64,000 nucleotides of DNA, taken from positions 1 through 64,000 of the forward strand of contig DASXFD010000076.1 in assembly GCA_036489755.1 (NCBI GenBank). Reading direction: 5' to 3'. A program made the position numbers and the translations under genes. Position 1 is the stretch's first letter. Each line of letters starts with the position of its first letter. This document shows positions 39,967 to 50,100 of the stretch, in pieces. This DNA comes from JABFXX01 sp036489755. GTDB lineage: Bacteria > Myxococcota_A > Polyangia > Haliangiales > Haliangiaceae. Under the pieces are notes generated by a model. That model did not search any database. It worked only from the letters and a program-made list of their open reading frames with translations, and had not been told where the DNA came from.

Positions 39967-41285
39967 TCCGCAATCTTTGGATAGTCGCGCTCGCCGCGTG
40001 CGTGCCGTCTCGCGAAGAGCTTCGCGAACCCGTCGACGCTACGATCGCCACGAGGCTCGGCGTGCACGATCGGATCGACGTGTCGGCGGTGCTCGCGAAG
40101 CCGCTCGACGAAGCGACCGCGGTGCGCGTCGCGCTCGCCGAGAGCCCGCGCCTGGCCGCCGCCCTCGACGAGCTCGGCATCGCGGGCGGCGACCTCGCAT
40201 CGGCGCTCGGTGTCGGGCCGCTCGAGATCGACGGCATGTTTCGATTCGGCACCGGCGGCACGCACGAATTCGAGGTCGACGCGATCCAGGGCGTGCTCGG
40301 GCTCGTGACCGCGCCGCGCCGTCGCGCCGCCGCACACGCCGATCTTGCAGCCGCGCGCGCGCGCGCCGCCGCCACCGCGATCGCGCTCGCCGCGCGCGTC
40401 GAGATCGCGTTTCACGATCTGATCGCCGCGCAGCAAGACGTCGAGCTTCGCCGCACCGCGCACGACGCCGCCGATGCCGCCGCAACGCTGCGCGAGCGGA
40501 TGTTCACCGCCGGCAACACGACCGAGCTCGCGCTGGCTCGCGATCGCGACGCGCGCGAGCAAACTCGCATCGAGCTCGCACGCGCCGAGGCCGCGGTCGA
40601 AGAACGGCGCGAGACGTTGAACGCGCTGCTCGGATTATCCGGCGAGCGGACGAATTGGACCGCAACCGGCACGCTCGTCGATCTGCCCGCGGGCCCGCCG
40701 GCGCTCGACGACCTCGAGCCGGCCGCCGTCGCGGCGAGCCTGGACCTGCAAGCCGGCCGCGCGACCAGCGAAGCGGCCGCGAACCGGCTCGGCGCGGCGC
40801 GCGTGGAGGCGGTGTTGCCCGAGCTCGGCGTCGGCGCTTCGGCGATCGAGCTCGACGGAAAATTCGAGCTCGGGCCGGCGATCCGGCTCGGCCTGCCGTT
40901 GTTCGACCAGCGCGCCGGTGATCGCGCGAAAGCCGCGGCCGAGCAAGCTCGCGCCGATCACGAGCTCGCCGCGGATGCGATCGAGCTGCGCGCACGTGCG
41001 CGAGCGGTGCGAATTCGCGCGCTCGAAGCGTTCGGCGAGGCACGGCAGCTCCACGACGTGGTGCTGCCGCTGCGCCAGCAGATCGTCGATCAGACGCTGC
41101 TCCACTACAACGCGATGGACGTCGACCCGTTCCAGCTGATCGCGGCGCGGCGCGATCTCGCCGATGCCGGCCATCATTATCTCGACGCGCTCCGCCGCTA
41201 CGCGAACGCGATGAGCGAGGTCGCCGCACTGCGCCGAGGCGCGAGCGTGCCACTCGAAGCGAGGCCCGATGTCGATCTCCCGTAG
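39963..41285 (+). CDS. TolC/CusC-family outer-membrane efflux protein
   Basis: 440 aa from GTG 39963. Lipoprotein-like start (ALAACVPS). The body is the long paired-helix TolC repeat, with helices such as RRAAAHADLAAARARAAA, AFHDLIAAQQDVELRRTA and, in the second half, RAKAAAEQARADHELAADAIEL. It would form the outer-membrane channel of an efflux system. No membrane-fusion protein or RND pump is adjacent, so it may serve the P-type ATPase island or a pump elsewhere. It overlaps the multicopper oxidase gene by 17 nt, coupling translation. Confidence 0.82.
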   Translation: MIRNLWIVALAACVPSREELREPVDATIATRLGVHDRIDVSAVLAKPLDEATAVRVALAESPRLAAALDELGIAGGDLASALGVGPLEIDGMFRFGTGGTHEFEVDAIQGVLGLVTAPRRRAAAHADLAAARARAAATAIALAARVEIAFHDLIAAQQDVELRRTAHDAADAAATLRERMFTAGNTTELALARDRDAREQTRIELARAEAAVEERRETLNALLGLSGERTNWTATGTLVDLPAGPPALDDLEPAAVAASLDLQAGRATSEAAANRLGAARVEAVLPELGVGASAIELDGKFELGPAIRLGLPLFDQRAGDRAKAAAEQARADHELAADAIELRARARAVRIRALEAFGEARQLHDVVLPLRQQIVDQTLLHYNAMDVDPFQLIAARRDLADAGHHYLDALRRYANAMSEVAALRRGASVPLEARPDVDLP

Positions 41286-42534
41286 AAAATTGCTGACGAC
41301 CACGCTCGGTGCAGGCGCCGCGCTCGCCGCACGCGGCAAGCTCGCCACTGCCGCGCCGGTTGCGCCGGTTGCGAAGACGATGACAGGACCGCGCGGGCGC
41401 GTAGTTGTCCCGAACGGATCGATCCTCGAATCGAAGATGTCGCGCGGCGTGAAGATCTTCCACCTGCGCGCCGAACCGATGAAGCACGTGATCGTGCCCG
41501 GTCTCGAGATCGAAGCATGGGGCTACAACGGCTCGACGCCCGGCCCGCTGATCGAAGCGACCGAAGGCGATCGCGTTCGGATCTACGTCACGAACAAGCT
41601 GCCGGAGGCGACAACGATCCACTGGCACGGCGTGTTCGTGCCGGCCGGCATGGACGGCGTCGCCGGGCTCACGCAGAAGGCGATCCCACCGGGCAAGACG
41701 TTCAAGTACGAGTTCGTTTTCGATCGCGCCGGCACGTTCATGTATCACCCGCACGCCGACGAGATGACGCAGATCGCGCTCGGCATGATCGGGATGATCG
41801 TCGTCCACCCGCGCGGCGGCGAGCCGAGCGGCAGGCGCGTGCGCGACTACGCGCTGATGACGCACGAGATGATGGTGCCGATCGGCGCGCGGCGTCCCGA
41901 GCCGCTCGCGATGAACGACTTCAACGTGCTCACGTTCAACGGCAAGTCGTATCCGGCGACCGACGCGCTCGTTGCCGAGACCGGCGACCTCGTGCGCATA
42001 CGCCTCGCGAACTTGGGCCCGATGGATCACCACCCGATCCATCTGCACGGTCACGCGTTCGAGGTCGTCGGGACCGACGGCGGCACCGTGCCGCCCAGCG
42101 CACGGTTCCCCGAGACAACCGTGCTCGTGCCCGTGGGCACGGTGCGCGTGATCGAGCTTGTCGCGCGCGCACCGGGCGACTGGGCACTGCACTGCCACAT
42201 GACTCATCACGCGATGAATCAAATGGGCCACGGCGCAGCAAACCTCGTCGGCATGGATGCGTCTGGGCTCGACGATAAGATGACGCGTGTCGTACCGGGT
42301 TACATGACGATGGGCACTGAGGGAATGTCGGATATGACGGGCATGGCACAACCCGTGAACTCCGTCGCCATGATGTCAGCGAACGGACCCTACGGAACGA
42401 TCGACATGGGCGGCATGTTCACCCTCCTCAAGATTCGAGACAGGCTCGATAAGGAGCCGGGGTGGTATTCCGCACCGACGACCTCAACCGAAGCCACCGC
42501 GGACGATCTGCGCCGCGACGGGATCGAGGAGTGA
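41269..42534 (+). CDS. Tat-exported multicopper oxidase
   Basis: 421 aa. The N-terminus MSISRRKLLTTTLGAGAALAA is a Tat signal (SRRKLL). Copper ligands are HWHG (near 120), MYHPHADE, HPIHLHGHAFE and the C-terminal WALHCHMTHHAMNQM, which supplies T1/T2/T3-type sites. A Met-rich tail (GYMTMGTEGMSDMTGM) resembles CueO/CopA oxidases that convert Cu(I) to Cu(II). At 421 aa it is a two-domain-size enzyme, shorter than CueO, so the exact class is open. The twin-arginine signal implies use of the TatBC encoded at 12847-14290. Confidence 0.9.
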   Translation: MSISRRKLLTTTLGAGAALAARGKLATAAPVAPVAKTMTGPRGRVVVPNGSILESKMSRGVKIFHLRAEPMKHVIVPGLEIEAWGYNGSTPGPLIEATEGDRVRIYVTNKLPEATTIHWHGVFVPAGMDGVAGLTQKAIPPGKTFKYEFVFDRAGTFMYHPHADEMTQIALGMIGMIVVHPRGGEPSGRRVRDYALMTHEMMVPIGARRPEPLAMNDFNVLTFNGKSYPATDALVAETGDLVRIRLANLGPMDHHPIHLHGHAFEVVGTDGGTVPPSARFPETTVLVPVGTVRVIELVARAPGDWALHCHMTHHAMNQMGHGAANLVGMDASGLDDKMTRVVPGYMTMGTEGMSDMTGMAQPVNSVAMMSANGPYGTIDMGGMFTLLKIRDRLDKEPGWYSAPTTSTEATADDLRRDGIEE

Positions 42535-42538
42535 TACC

Positions 42539-43657
42539 GTGGTGGCAATGTCTAGTTGGCGATGGGCGTTGATCGCGACGACGTTAGTCGCGGGCTGCTT
42601 CAAGAACAGCTCCGACGCGAACGGCGACGGCGGCCTCAACGACAGCGGCCAGAGCACGACACCGTGCATGGAAGGCTCGTTGACGCTCAAAGCAGCGACG
42701 CTCTCCGGCTGTGCGAACGCGGGCACGATCGACGGCCCGCGCGGCACCGCGTACTTCTCGAACCCGGTGAACATGAAGCTCGGACCGAGCGGGATCGCGT
42801 ACGTCGCCGATTTCGATACGGGCTTGATCCGTCGCGTCGATACCGACGGCACGGTCACCACGATCTTGAAGCAGCCCGGCTTCCAGCTGCCGTTCGGCAT
42901 GCTCGTGATGTCGAACGGCTACTTGGTCGTCGAGACCGACGACGACGACACGGCGATGCACTCGAGCTCCACCGGCACGCTGTGGCAGGTGAACACGGCG
43001 AGCGGCACCGCGACGGTCATGGTGCGCGACCAAGGCCGCCCGCGTGGGCTGGCGCTCGCGCCCGACGGCACGATCTACACCTCCGATTATGTCTCGCACA
43101 CGATCGGTCACTTCGATCCGAACAATGCTGCTGCCGGAATCGTGCGTATTGCCGGCACACCGAATGTCGAAGGTCACGTCAACTCGAACGGCACGGGCCC
43201 GTCGACGTTCGGCCAGCCGTGGGACCTCGTGATGGATACGGACGGCGATTTGCTCGTCGCCGAGTTCGACAACAACGTGATCCGCAAGGTCACGCCGAAC
43301 GGTACTGGCAACGCGATCGTCAGCGATTACGCGGGCACCGGCGCGGCCGGCCACGTCGACGGCGCGCTCGCCACCGCGCAGTTCAACAACCCGAAGGGCA
43401 TCGTGATGGACGGCTCGGGCGCGATCTACGTGAGCGAGGCCGGTAATCACGACATCCGCAAGATCCAGAACGGCATGGTCTCCACGATCGCCGGCGACGG
43501 CAACGCGGGTTACATCGACAACGACGATCCGACGATGGCCGAGTTCTACGGCGTCGAGGGGCTCGATGTCTCGGCCGACGGCACGCGCCTCGTCGTCGCG
43601 GACGGCAACAACGGTGACACGATGCCGTTCAACCACGTTCGCGTCGTCACTCCGTAG
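42539..43657 (+). CDS. NHL-repeat lipoprotein
   Basis: 372 aa from GTG 42539; GAGGAG ends 7 nt upstream, favouring this over ATG 42548. Signal ends with lipobox LVAGC. The mature part has NHL-type beta-propeller blades (GPSGIAYVADFDTGLIRRVD, ALAPDGTIYTSDYVSHTIGH, GDLLVAEFDNNVIRKV, SGAIYVSEAGNHDIRKI). NHL propellers usually bind partners or ligands outside the cell. It follows the oxidase by 4 nt, so may be part of the metal operon, but its substrate is unknown. Confidence 0.85.
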   Translation: MVAMSSWRWALIATTLVAGCFKNSSDANGDGGLNDSGQSTTPCMEGSLTLKAATLSGCANAGTIDGPRGTAYFSNPVNMKLGPSGIAYVADFDTGLIRRVDTDGTVTTILKQPGFQLPFGMLVMSNGYLVVETDDDDTAMHSSSTGTLWQVNTASGTATVMVRDQGRPRGLALAPDGTIYTSDYVSHTIGHFDPNNAAAGIVRIAGTPNVEGHVNSNGTGPSTFGQPWDLVMDTDGDLLVAEFDNNVIRKVTPNGTGNAIVSDYAGTGAAGHVDGALATAQFNNPKGIVMDGSGAIYVSEAGNHDIRKIQNGMVSTIAGDGNAGYIDNDDPTMAEFYGVEGLDVSADGTRLVVADGNNGDTMPFNHVRVVTP

Positions 43658-44198
43658 GCGCGCAACAGTAGCTCGCGGCTCCGACGAGCGCGCAGTCGAA
43701 CCCACTCGGCAACGGCGCGCTCGAGCCATCCGCGCAGCTATAGCCCACCGCGGCCCCGGCGCACGTGACGGTCGGATCGACGGCGCATGTCTCGATCGGC
43801 TGTGCGGTGTTGCAGCAATACTCGCCGTCGCCGCCGAGCTCGTTGCTACAGGCGATCGTCGAGTCCGCATCGGACGGCGTCACGCCGCCGGTGCAGTCGA
43901 AGCCGACGGCAACTCCGCCACAGCCGGCGACCGCCGTGTCGGGAACGCACTCGGTGTTGTACTGGGAGATCGGCACGCAGCAGAACAGCGTGGCGCCAAG
44001 GGCGCCCGGCGAGCCGTCGCTACACACGAGGTTCGCGTCGCCGTCGTCGGGACGATCGGTCGTGCACGAGTACGCGACGGAGCCTTGATCGCAGCCCGGC
44101 ATCGCGGCGATCGCCGTGCAGCTCTCGGGCGGGCCCGGCGGCGGGTTGACGAAGTTGTCCATCGTCGAGACCTGACAGCCGGCGAGAAGCACAAACAT
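43647..44198 (-). CDS. Cys-rich lipoprotein
   Basis: 183 aa. ATG 44198 gives MFVLLAGCQVSTMD with lipobox LAGC; a GTG at 44228 would start inside the palindrome and is less likely. The mature protein has three Cys-rich repeats of about 50 aa ending FCC, YCC and YCC (LFCCVPISQYNTEC, EYCCNTAQPIETC, SYCCAPTE). It may bind metal through disulfide-framed loops. It is convergent with the NHL gene, coding ends overlapping by 11 nt. Confidence 0.72.
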   Translation of the reverse strand: MFVLLAGCQVSTMDNFVNPPPGPPESCTAIAAMPGCDQGSVAYSCTTDRPDDGDANLVCSDGSPGALGATLFCCVPISQYNTECVPDTAVAGCGGVAVGFDCTGGVTPSDADSTIACSNELGGDGEYCCNTAQPIETCAVDPTVTCAGAAVGYSCADGSSAPLPSGFDCALVGAASYCCAPTE

Positions 44199-44216
44199 GA
44201 GTCCAAGTGCTCGGCA

Positions 44217-44333
44217 TGCACGTGTCACGTGCACGACTTCGCTCGTCCTGTCGCGTTCTGCACGTTGGCTTTGTTCCGACTCCTCGACCGAGCATTGCCC
44301 GAGGATCGAGTGATCGTGCACGTGACACGTGCA
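44217..44333. promoter_or_regulatory. Pair of perfect palindromic operator-like sites
   Basis: Two exact 20-bp copies in inverse orientation, at 44217-44236 and 44314-44333, contain the 19-bp palindrome GTGCACGTGACACGTGCAC (9-bp arms around one base). They are 97 bp apart, about 9 helical turns, between the TonB-receptor stop and the Cys-rich lipoprotein start. The pairing suits a dimeric regulator that loops or binds cooperatively. It probably controls the lipoprotein gene. Confidence 0.75.
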
Positions 44334-44353
44334 CGGTGAAATCACTTTCCGCA

Positions 44354-46567
44354 TTAGCGCCACCTGATCGAGAGGCTGAGGAGATACGTGCGCGGTGTGC
44401 CCGGGGTGAAGCTGATCCCTTCGACGGGATTTGGCCCTTCACCTGGCAGCCGCGAATTCACCGCGAACTGACCTTCGCGATAGACGTCGTTCGCGATGTT
44501 GATCACGCTGAGCGACGTCTCGTAGCGGTCGTAGCGCACGCCGAGCATGCCGTTGAACACGCAGAACCCGGTCGCGGTCAGCGAGTCGTCGACCTCGGCC
44601 GGGCGCTTCGACATCGCGCGCACGTTCACCGAGCCGATCAGCGTCGTCTTCGGCGCGATCGGATACAGCGTGCCGACCTCGGCCGAGAACGTGTTCACCG
44701 GCGCGAGCGGCACGTAGACCGTGCCCGCCGCGATGTCGGCCGGATCGGTGTAGCGCGCGTGCGCGTACGTGTACGTGCCCTCGCCGTAGATGATGTTCTT
44801 GTACTGATAACGCACCGTGGCTTCGGTGCCGTAGCGGCGCGTCGGGCCCGACGGGTCGGTCGACGCCGTGTCGCCGTCGATCGTCTCTTCCGACGTGAGG
44901 TCGAGCAGGAACGCGACCGCCGACACCGCGAGCCCCTTGATCGGCTTGACGGTCGCACCGAGCTCTTCACCGGTCGCGCGTGCGATCAGCGTGGTCGCCG
45001 AGCCGATGACGACGGTGCGGATGTCGTTCGAGTGGAGTCCCTGCCCGAAGTTCGCGAACAGATCGAGCTCGTCGAGCGGACTGACCACGACCGCAGCTTT
45101 CGGCGAGACCTGCGTCGCGCCGCGATAGCCCGACGCCTTGACGACCGCCACCGGCGATTCGTTGTTGACGTCGGCGTCGATGCGATCGACGCGCGCACCG
45201 CCCATCACGCGCAGCCAATTGAGCGGACGCCACGCTTCCTGCACGTACGGCCCGGTCTCGGTCTCGTCGATCGCGGAGTCTTCGATCGGGCCCGGAATGC
45301 CCGGCATACCGTCGAGGCGCATCCGATCTTCGGTGCGATGCAGCCCGGAGTCGACGGCATCGTTGCGCACCTGCACGCCGAACGTCGACTGCAGCGGGCG
45401 ATCGAGCAGCTGAAGATCTTGTTGCACGCGCACGTTGAAACCTTGCTCGAAGCGCGCGTCGTCCTGCTCGACCTGCGAGCCGTAGCGAATGCCTTCGGGC
45501 TGGAACGGCGCCGCGATGCCGTCGTTCGGGAACAGCTGAAAGTTCGAGTGCAGCCCGTATGCGGAGATCTCGAAGAAGCCGTGCGACACCGGCTTGCGAA
45601 ACGTGGTTTCGAGCATGTAGCGGCCGGAGTCACCGCCCTGGCTCGGATCGAGCGAGTCCCATCGGCTGATGCAGTTCGTGCCCATGTAAGCGCGCGGCAC
45701 CGGCGTGCCGTCGCCCTCGCCGCACACCGCGCGCGCCGGCAGCACGCCCGACATGTTCCACGTGCCGCTGTACGCCATGCCCTCGAACGACAGCTCGCTG
45801 CCGTCGTCGAACGCGCGCGTCGCCTTCACCACGCCGTTCAAACGATCGTAGTCCTCGGGGTGAATGAACGGCCCGTTGTCGTCGAACGCCTCGGCGGCGA
45901 CGAGCATGCGCCACTCCGGCCCGAGATCCGGCGACTCGACGACGACCGCGCGGCGGTGCCCGTAGTCACCGAGCTCGACCTTCGCGATGCTCTCGTCGAC
46001 GTGATCCGCGATGTGATAGCCGACCGAGCCTGCGGTCGCGAAGTCGCCGACGAGCGGCGAGTACGGACCCTTCGTCGACTCGATGCTGTCGATCGCTTCC
46101 GGAATCAAGAAGTGCAGATCCGTGTAGCCCTGGCCGTGGCCGTGGCTGACTGCGTTGATCGGCACGCCATCGACGAAGCTCGCGAGATCGGTGCCGTGAT
46201 CGAGATCGAAGCCGCGCATGAAGTACTGCTGCGCCTTGCCGCCGCCCGCGTGCTGCACGGTGAACAGACCGGGCACCTCCTGCGTGAGGTCCTCGGCTCG
46301 CTGGTGCGGCCGCAGCGATAGCTGGCGCGCATCGACGACGTCGTCGGATGCGGCGAGCGGATCTGGATCGACGAGCGAGTGCGTCGATTGTTGCGGAGCG
46401 TGGATTTCGATGATCTCGGCGGCGGCGAGGGCAGCCAGCTGCAGATCGACGTCCGACCCCGAGCCCGCGGTAACAGATGCGGGTGGGTCGGCCGTGGCGA
46501 CGGCAGCAGGATCCGCGGCGGCGTCGAGAGAGCAGGCGAGCGCGAGCGCGCCCACGAGGATTCTCAT
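44354..46567 (-). CDS. TonB-dependent receptor
   Basis: 737 aa. Signal MRILVGALALACSLDAAA precedes a plug domain (about 75-190; AEDLTQEVPGLFTVQHAGGG, YFMRGFDLDHGTDLASFVDGVPIN) and a 22-strand type beta-barrel ending in aromatic SIRWR. These receptors import scarce metal complexes or substrates with TonB. The ligand is unknown. Its place next to a His-rich membrane protein and the copper genes suggests metal import, but siderophore uptake is not excluded. A His-containing plug segment, AVSHGHGQGYTDLHF, could ligate metal. Confidence 0.92.
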   Translation of the reverse strand: MRILVGALALACSLDAAADPAAVATADPPASVTAGSGSDVDLQLAALAAAEIIEIHAPQQSTHSLVDPDPLAASDDVVDARQLSLRPHQRAEDLTQEVPGLFTVQHAGGGKAQQYFMRGFDLDHGTDLASFVDGVPINAVSHGHGQGYTDLHFLIPEAIDSIESTKGPYSPLVGDFATAGSVGYHIADHVDESIAKVELGDYGHRRAVVVESPDLGPEWRMLVAAEAFDDNGPFIHPEDYDRLNGVVKATRAFDDGSELSFEGMAYSGTWNMSGVLPARAVCGEGDGTPVPRAYMGTNCISRWDSLDPSQGGDSGRYMLETTFRKPVSHGFFEISAYGLHSNFQLFPNDGIAAPFQPEGIRYGSQVEQDDARFEQGFNVRVQQDLQLLDRPLQSTFGVQVRNDAVDSGLHRTEDRMRLDGMPGIPGPIEDSAIDETETGPYVQEAWRPLNWLRVMGGARVDRIDADVNNESPVAVVKASGYRGATQVSPKAAVVVSPLDELDLFANFGQGLHSNDIRTVVIGSATTLIARATGEELGATVKPIKGLAVSAVAFLLDLTSEETIDGDTASTDPSGPTRRYGTEATVRYQYKNIIYGEGTYTYAHARYTDPADIAAGTVYVPLAPVNTFSAEVGTLYPIAPKTTLIGSVNVRAMSKRPAEVDDSLTATGFCVFNGMLGVRYDRYETSLSVINIANDVYREGQFAVNSRLPGEGPNPVEGISFTPGTPRTYLLSLSIRWR

Positions 46568-46603
46568 GAGTCGTCCTTGGAAAGGGCTTGTCGAAGGTGT
46601 GAG

Positions 46604-47035
46604 CTAGGACAGGCGCTTCGGCGGACCGCGTGCGACGGCGGCGAGCGGATCGAGCGAGCGCGGGGCGAGGACGACCTCGGCGGCGAGCGTGATGGGTCTG
46701 CGATCGACGGGCAGCGGCTGCGTCCACACGGGCGGCGGCGCCGGCACCGCGATACCGTGGTGCGCGAGCGTGTCTTTGCCGTGGTGGAGCGCACCGACGA
46801 GCCGGGCGAACCGGTCGTCGTGCTTGTCGTGATGGCCGGGCAGCCGCGGATAGACGTGCGTGTGCACGTGGCCGCCGGCCGGAATCGGATCCGATTCGGC
46901 GATGTAGATCGTCGTGCCGTTCGCGTCGTGGTAGTGCGGCGCGATGCGGTCGTGCATGGCGACGTGCATCCAAGGCATCACCTCGAAGCCGACGATCCAC
47001 AGGACGCAAAGCGCCAGCGCTATGCGCCGCCTCAC
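46604..47035 (-). CDS. His-rich membrane-anchored protein
   Basis: 143 aa from GTG 47035, 36 nt upstream of the TonB receptor. One N-terminal membrane helix (ALALCVLWIVGFEVMPWM) is followed by a periplasmic His-rich region (HVAMHDRIAPHYHD, GGHVHTHVYPRLPGHHDKHDD, LHHGKDTLAHHG), about 17 His. This looks like a metal-loading partner for the receptor. No family is recognised. Confidence 0.72.
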   Translation of the reverse strand: MRRRIALALCVLWIVGFEVMPWMHVAMHDRIAPHYHDANGTTIYIAESDPIPAGGHVHTHVYPRLPGHHDKHDDRFARLVGALHHGKDTLAHHGIAVPAPPPVWTQPLPVDRRPITLAAEVVLAPRSLDPLAAVARGPPKRLS

Positions 47036-47104
47036 GCGAAATCCATATCATGGAGGCGGTTCCCCACGCCCCCTACCTACGAGCCGAACCTGGGTCCGGA
47101 TCGC

Positions 47105-50100
47105 CTACATGTTGCGGCGGTACTGGCCGCCGACCTCGTACAGCGCCCGCGACAGCTGGCCCAACGTGCAGACCTTGCAGGCTTCCATCAGCGCCGCGAA
47201 CACGTTCGCGTTGTCGAGGGCGGCCCGCTTGACCGCGGCGAGGGCGGCCGGCGCGGCGGCCGCGTTGCGTGCGCGGAACGCGTCCCGCGAGCTGATCGCG
47301 TAGCCCTTCTCGTCCGCCGTGGCGCGAATGACCTCCGGCGGCTCGACCGTCGGGCTGCCTTTCGGGTCCAGGAACGTGTTGACGCCGATGATCGGCAGCG
47401 TGCCGTCGTGCTTGAGCGTCTCGTAGTAGAGCGACTCCTCTTGAATCTTCGAGCGCTGGTACATGCGCTCCATCGCGCCGAGCACACCGCCGCGCTCGCT
47501 GATCGAACGGAACTCGCCGAGCACCGCTGCCTCGACGAGATCGGTGAGCTCTTCGATGATGAACGAGCCCTGGTTCGGGTTCTCGTTCTTCGACAGGCCG
47601 AACTCCTTGTTGATCACGAGCTGGATCGCGAGCGCGCGGCGCACCGATTCTTCGGTCGGCGTGGTGATCGCCTCGTCGTACGCGTTCGTGTGGAGCGAGT
47701 TGCAGTTGTCGTTGAGCGCGAGCAGCGCCTGCAGCGTGGTGCGGATGTCGTTGAACGCGATCTCCTGCGCGTGCAGCGAACGACCCGAAGTTTGGATGTG
47801 GTACTTGAGCTTTTGCGAGCGGTCGTTGCCGCCGTACTTGTCGCGAATCGCGCGCGCCCAGATTCGGCGCGCCACGCGGCCGAGCACCGCGTACTCGGGA
47901 TCCATGCCGTTCGAGAAGAAGAACGACAGGTTCGGCGCGAACTCGTCGATGTGCATGCCGCGCGACAGGTAGTACTCGACGAACGTGAAGCCGTTGGACA
48001 GCGTGAACGCGAGCTGGCTGATCGGGTTCGCGCCGGCTTCGGCGATGTGATAGCCGCTGATCGAGACCGAGTAGAAGTTGCGGACCTTGTGGTCGATGAA
48101 GAACTGCTGGATGTCGCCCATCAGGCGCAGCGCGAACTCCGTCGAGAAGATGCACGTGTTCTGCGCCTGATCTTCTTTCAAGATGTCGGCCTGCACCGTG
48201 CCGCGCACGGCCGACAGCGTCGCCGCGCGGATCTGCTCGTACGTGTCGCGCGGCAGAACTTCATCGCCGGAGGCACCGAGCAGCATGAGCCCCAAGCCGT
48301 CGTTGCCCTCGGGAATCGCGCCTTGATAGCGCGGTCGCGGCACGCCGCGCTTCGCGTACAGCGCGTCGAGCTTCGTGTCGACCTCGGCCGCGAGCCCGTG
48401 CTTGCGGATGTACTTCTCGCACTGCTGATCGACGGCCGCGTTCAAGAAGAAGCCGAGCAGCATCGGCGCCGGCCCGTTGATCGTCATCGACACGCTCGTC
48501 GCCGGATCGGCGAGATCGAAGCCCGAGTACAGCGTCTTCGCGTCGTCGACGTTCGCGATCGAGACGCCCGAGTTGCCGACCTTGCCGTAGATATCCGGCC
48601 GATGATCCGGATCCTCGCCGTAGAGCGTGACCGAATCGAACGCCGTCGACAGCCGCTTCGCCGGCAGGCCGCGCGACACGTAGTGGAAGCGCTTGTTCGT
48701 GCGTTCGGGGCCGCCTTCGCCGGCGAACATGCGCGCCGGATCCTCGTTCTCGCGCTTGAGCGGGAACACGCCGGCCGTGTACGGGAAGTAGCCGGGGGGC
48801 GCCTCGCGGAGGAGCCACGTCAACACGTCGCCCCAATCCTCGTATTTCGGCAGCACGACCTTCGGCACGCGCGTGTGCGACAGCGACTCGGTCGTCAGAT
48901 CGAGCTCGATGACCTTGTCGCGAACCTGGAACTGATACTTCGCTGCGGCGTAGCGCTTCTTCATCGCCGGCCAGTCGGCGAGCAGCTGCTTGGATTCGGC
49001 CGACAACCGCGATTCGAGATCGCGATACAGCGCGACGAGCTCGGCGACGAACGGCGGCTCGCCCTGCACCACTTGTGCGACCTGCACGACGCCTTCGGTC
49101 GTGCGCGGCTCGACGATCTCGAGCTTCGTCTTGCCGACGTTCGCGCGCAGCGCCTCGATCGTGCCGTGCAGCTGGTACATTCGCCGCGCGATCGCCGCCT
49201 GCTGCTTGACGTAGGCGTCGGCGCCGTCGCACGCCTCGGCGATCTCGGCGAGGTAGCGCGTGCGCTCGGGCGGGATGATCCATTTCTTCTCGGACATCCC
49301 CGTCGTGATCTCGAAGTGCGACTCGAGCGGTGCGCCGGTGCGCTTCGCGATCAGCTCGATCAGCGCGCGGTACAGCGTGTTCGTGCCCGGATCGTTGAAC
49401 TGCGACGCCATCGTGCCGTAGACCGGCAGCTGATCGTCGGGCGTGGTGAACTTCGTGTGGTTGCGCTTGTACTGCTTGCGCACGTCGCGCAACGCGTCGA
49501 GCGAGCCGCGCTTGTCGAACTTGTTGATCGCGATCGCATCGGCGAAGTCGAGCATGTCGATCTTCTCGAGCTGCGTGGCCGCGCCGTACTCGGCCGTCAT
49601 CACGTACAGCGAGACGTCGGCGTGCTGCGTGATCTCGGTGTCGGACTGGCCGATGCCGCTGGTCTCGACGATCACGAGATCGAAGCGCGCCGCACGACAG
49701 ATGTCGATCGATTCGCGCACGTGCCGCGACAGCGACAGGTTCGAGACGCGCGTCGCGAGCGAGCGCATGTACACGCGCGGATCGTCGATCGCGTTCATGC
49801 GAATTCGATCGCCGAGCAGCGCGCCGCCGCTCTTGCGCTTGCTGGGATCGACCGAGATCACGGCGATCGTCTTGTCTGGAAAATCGACGAGGAATCGCCG
49901 CACCAGCTCGTCGACGAGGCTCGACTTGCCCGCGCCGCCCGTGCCGGTCACGCCGAGCACCGGCACTTTCGGGTTCGCCGCGAGGATCGGCTCGAGCTTC
50001 GCGAGCAGATCGTTTTGCGGATCGTTTTCGGCAACGGTGATGAGACCGCCGATCGCGGCGGGCTCGCGCTTCGGCAATTCGCTCGGTGCGACCGCCGGCG

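Noticed and set aside
44199..44228. GTG start of the Cys-rich lipoprotein inside the palindrome
   Set aside because: It would extend past the lipobox signal and start within the operator-like site; ATG 44198 fits better.
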